NCBI GenBank assembly: GCA_017546885.1
Contig: JAFYRQ010000066.1
Location: 1 to 7,068, forward strand
Length of the DNA stretch: 7,068 nucleotides
Direction of reading: 5' to 3'
Origin: Alphaproteobacteria bacterium
GTDB lineage: Bacteria; Pseudomonadota; Alphaproteobacteria; RF32; CAG-239
The notes beneath the pieces are model-generated. The model was given only the letters and a program-made list of their open reading frames with translations. It was not told the origin of the DNA and did not search any database. This document shows positions 5,482-7,068 of this stretch, piece by piece. The first letter of the stretch is position 1. Every line of letters starts with the position of its first letter. A program made the translations under genes and the position numbers.

Positions 5482-7068
5482 ATGACAAACAAAGTAAATC
5501 CTCGCAAAACTTTTGCGATTATTTCACACCCTGACGCGGGTAAAACAACTTTAACCGAAAAACTTTTGTTATTCGGAGGTGCAATTCAACAAGCCGGTGC
5601 CGTTAAAGCTCGAGGCGAAAACAGACATGCTCGTTCCGACTGGATGAAAGTTGAACAAGAACGCGGTATTTCCGTTGCTTCCTCGGTTATGAATTTTGAA
5701 TACAAAGATATAACCTTTAATTTGCTCGATACTCCGGGACACGAAGACTTTTCTGAAGACACATATCGTGTGTTGACGGCGGTGGATTCTGCTGTAATGG
5801 TTATTGACTCAGCTAAGGGTATTGAAACTCAAACCAAAAAATTATTTGAAGTTTGTCGTTTGCGTAACGTGCCGATTATTACATTTATAAACAAACTTGA
5901 CCGTGAAGGACGAGATCCGTTTGAGCTTTTGGATGATATAGAAAAAACATTAGCTTTGGACGTTACTCCGGCAAGTTGGCCTATCGGTATGGGAAAAGAT
6001 TTTTTAGGTTGCTATGACTTGATTAATGACCAACTGATTTTAATGAACAAAACCGGTGATAAGTCTCAAATCAATGCCACCATTGAAACTTGCCAAGGTT
6101 TAGATGATGAAAAATTGGATAAATTACTCCCTGCTCACGCAGTAGAAAAGTTGCGTGAAGATGTAGAGATGGTCAGAGAACTATGCCCGGCTTTTGATAA
6201 ACAAGCATATTTGGACGGTGCGTTAACTCCGGTATTTTTCGGTTCGGCAATCAATAATTTTGGTGTTAAAGAAGTTTTGGAAGGATTGCATGAACTGGCT
6301 CCGCAACCGCTTCCTCGCCCTTCTGTTGAAAGAATGGTGCAACCTACAGATGCAAAAGTCAGCGGTTTTATTTTCAAAATTCAAGCCAACATGGACCCGA
6401 AACATCGTGACCGTATTGCATTTATGCGTATTTGCTCGGGGCACTTCAAAAGGGGAATGACTTTGCATCAGGTTAGGGACGGAAAACCAATAAAAGTTCC
6501 AACTCCGGTTATGTTTTTAGCTCAAGAAAGAGAATTGGCGGAAGATGCTTTTCCGGGCGATATTATCGGTATTCCCAATCACGGACAGTTACGTATCGGC
6601 GACAGTTTGACCGAAGGAGAAAAACTTCATTTTACCGGTATTCCGAGTTTTGCTTCCGAATTGCTAAAATCGGTACGTTCTCTTGACCCGCTGAAATCTA
6701 AACACTTGGGAGATGCTTTAAAACAAATTGCGGAAGAAGGCGGTGCAAGCGTATTTAAACCGATTATCGGTTCGGAATGGATTGTCGGTGTTGTCGGTGT
6801 GTTACAATTTGAAGTTATGGCAGATCGTATCAAAAACGAATTCGGATTGCCGGTTATGTTTGAGCCGACACAATATTATACCGCTCGCTGGGTTTCTTGT
6901 GAAGACAAAGCTATGTGGAAAAAGTTCTGCGATACTAACCAAATGAATTTAGCAGCAGACAACAACGGACAAGATGTTTTCTTGGCTCGTAATGCTTGGC
7001 ACTTGAATAAAATTAAAGAAGATTTTCCTCAACTTGTATTAAGCAAGACCAGAGAACAAACTTTTTAA
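5482..7068 (+). CDS. prfC: Peptide chain release factor 3 (RF3)
   Basis: 528 residues, essentially the same length as E. coli RF3 (529), with the stop codon at the final bases of the window. RF3 is a translational GTPase that removes RF1 or RF2 from the ribosome after peptide release. The GTP-binding domain shows the P-loop SHPDAGKT (15-22), the switch region around RGISVASSV (61-69), DTPGHEDF (83-90) and NKLD (137-140), followed by the RF3-specific stretch ASWPIGMGK. Later segments FIFKIQANMDPKHRDRIAFM, FTGIPSFA and VGVLQFEVM match RF3 domains 2 and 3 and separate it from EF-G. I take the ATG at 5482 as the start because it gives the family N-terminus before RKTFAIISHPDAGKT; an in-frame TTG at 5473 adds three residues. 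No strong Shine-Dalgarno is visible, only a GAG at 5470-5472. It is divergent from the tRNA-Leu/tig unit across 147 nt. Confidence 0.97.
   Translation: MTNKVNPRKTFAIISHPDAGKTTLTEKLLLFGGAIQQAGAVKARGENRHARSDWMKVEQERGISVASSVMNFEYKDITFNLLDTPGHEDFSEDTYRVLTAVDSAVMVIDSAKGIETQTKKLFEVCRLRNVPIITFINKLDREGRDPFELLDDIEKTLALDVTPASWPIGMGKDFLGCYDLINDQLILMNKTGDKSQINATIETCQGLDDEKLDKLLPAHAVEKLREDVEMVRELCPAFDKQAYLDGALTPVFFGSAINNFGVKEVLEGLHELAPQPLPRPSVERMVQPTDAKVSGFIFKIQANMDPKHRDRIAFMRICSGHFKRGMTLHQVRDGKPIKVPTPVMFLAQERELAEDAFPGDIIGIPNHGQLRIGDSLTEGEKLHFTGIPSFASELLKSVRSLDPLKSKHLGDALKQIAEEGGASVFKPIIGSEWIVGVVGVLQFEVMADRIKNEFGLPVMFEPTQYYTARWVSCEDKAMWKKFCDTNQMNLAADNNGQDVFLARNAWHLNKIKEDFPQLVLSKTREQTF

Noticed and set aside
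6135..6946. Several short frames on both strands inside prfC
   Set aside because: All lie within the intact RF3 coding sequence, which explains the conservation and codon pattern of the region.
1..7068. Undescribed defence, mobile or RNA-based system
   Set aside because: Every stretch is accounted for by known-family genes, a tRNA and short intergenic regions of at most about 150 nt. I saw no direct-repeat array, transposase, integrase, reverse transcriptase or structured long noncoding segment.

Overview
The window is an AT-rich stretch of ordinary bacterial chromosome. It holds seven protein genes and one tRNA, tightly packed, with no mobile element, CRISPR array or phage gene. The trigger factor, with its GFRPGKAP loop, KLGLLLSEVG helix and YPGQEKAVFDFY segment, reads like an alphaproteobacterial protein. 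Low GC content together with an Rnf complex suggests a gut- or host-associated, anaerobic or fermentative alphaproteobacterium. That placement is an inference from sequence recall, not a search result.

Left part (1-1762, + strand): the 3' end of an rnf operon, rnfG (5' end cut by the window), rnfE and rnfA, joined by 11-nt and 4-nt overlaps and closed by a strong intrinsic terminator. These are membrane subunits of the ion-pumping ferredoxin:NAD+ oxidoreductase. RnfG carries the covalent-FMN motif. RnfE and RnfA each keep the two cysteines that hold the iron-sulfur cluster inside the membrane. No rnfB follows rnfA, so rnfB, rnfC and rnfD are expected upstream (order rnfBCDGEA) or elsewhere.

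Middle part (1778-3801): a minus-strand gene for a small AsmA-like envelope protein converges on rnfA and shares its terminator region. A divergent intergenic region with two back-to-back promoter candidates separates it from a plus-strand gene for a two-helix membrane protein with a PH-like tail (STM3941-like). That gene's stop codon overlaps the stop codon of a convergent minus-strand gene for a membrane-anchored flavodoxin-like protein.

Right part (3838-7068): a minus-strand unit of tRNA-Leu(UAG) followed 34 nt later by tig (trigger factor), ending at a strand-specific intrinsic terminator. Divergent from it is prfC (peptide chain release factor 3), complete, with its stop codon at the last bases of the window. 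tRNA, trigger factor and RF3 are all translation functions; the left part is energy metabolism. I found no convincing evidence of an undescribed system. The most worthwhile items are the anchored flavodoxin near an rnf locus, the tRNA-tig co-transcription unit, and the poorly characterised AsmA-like and PH-like membrane proteins.
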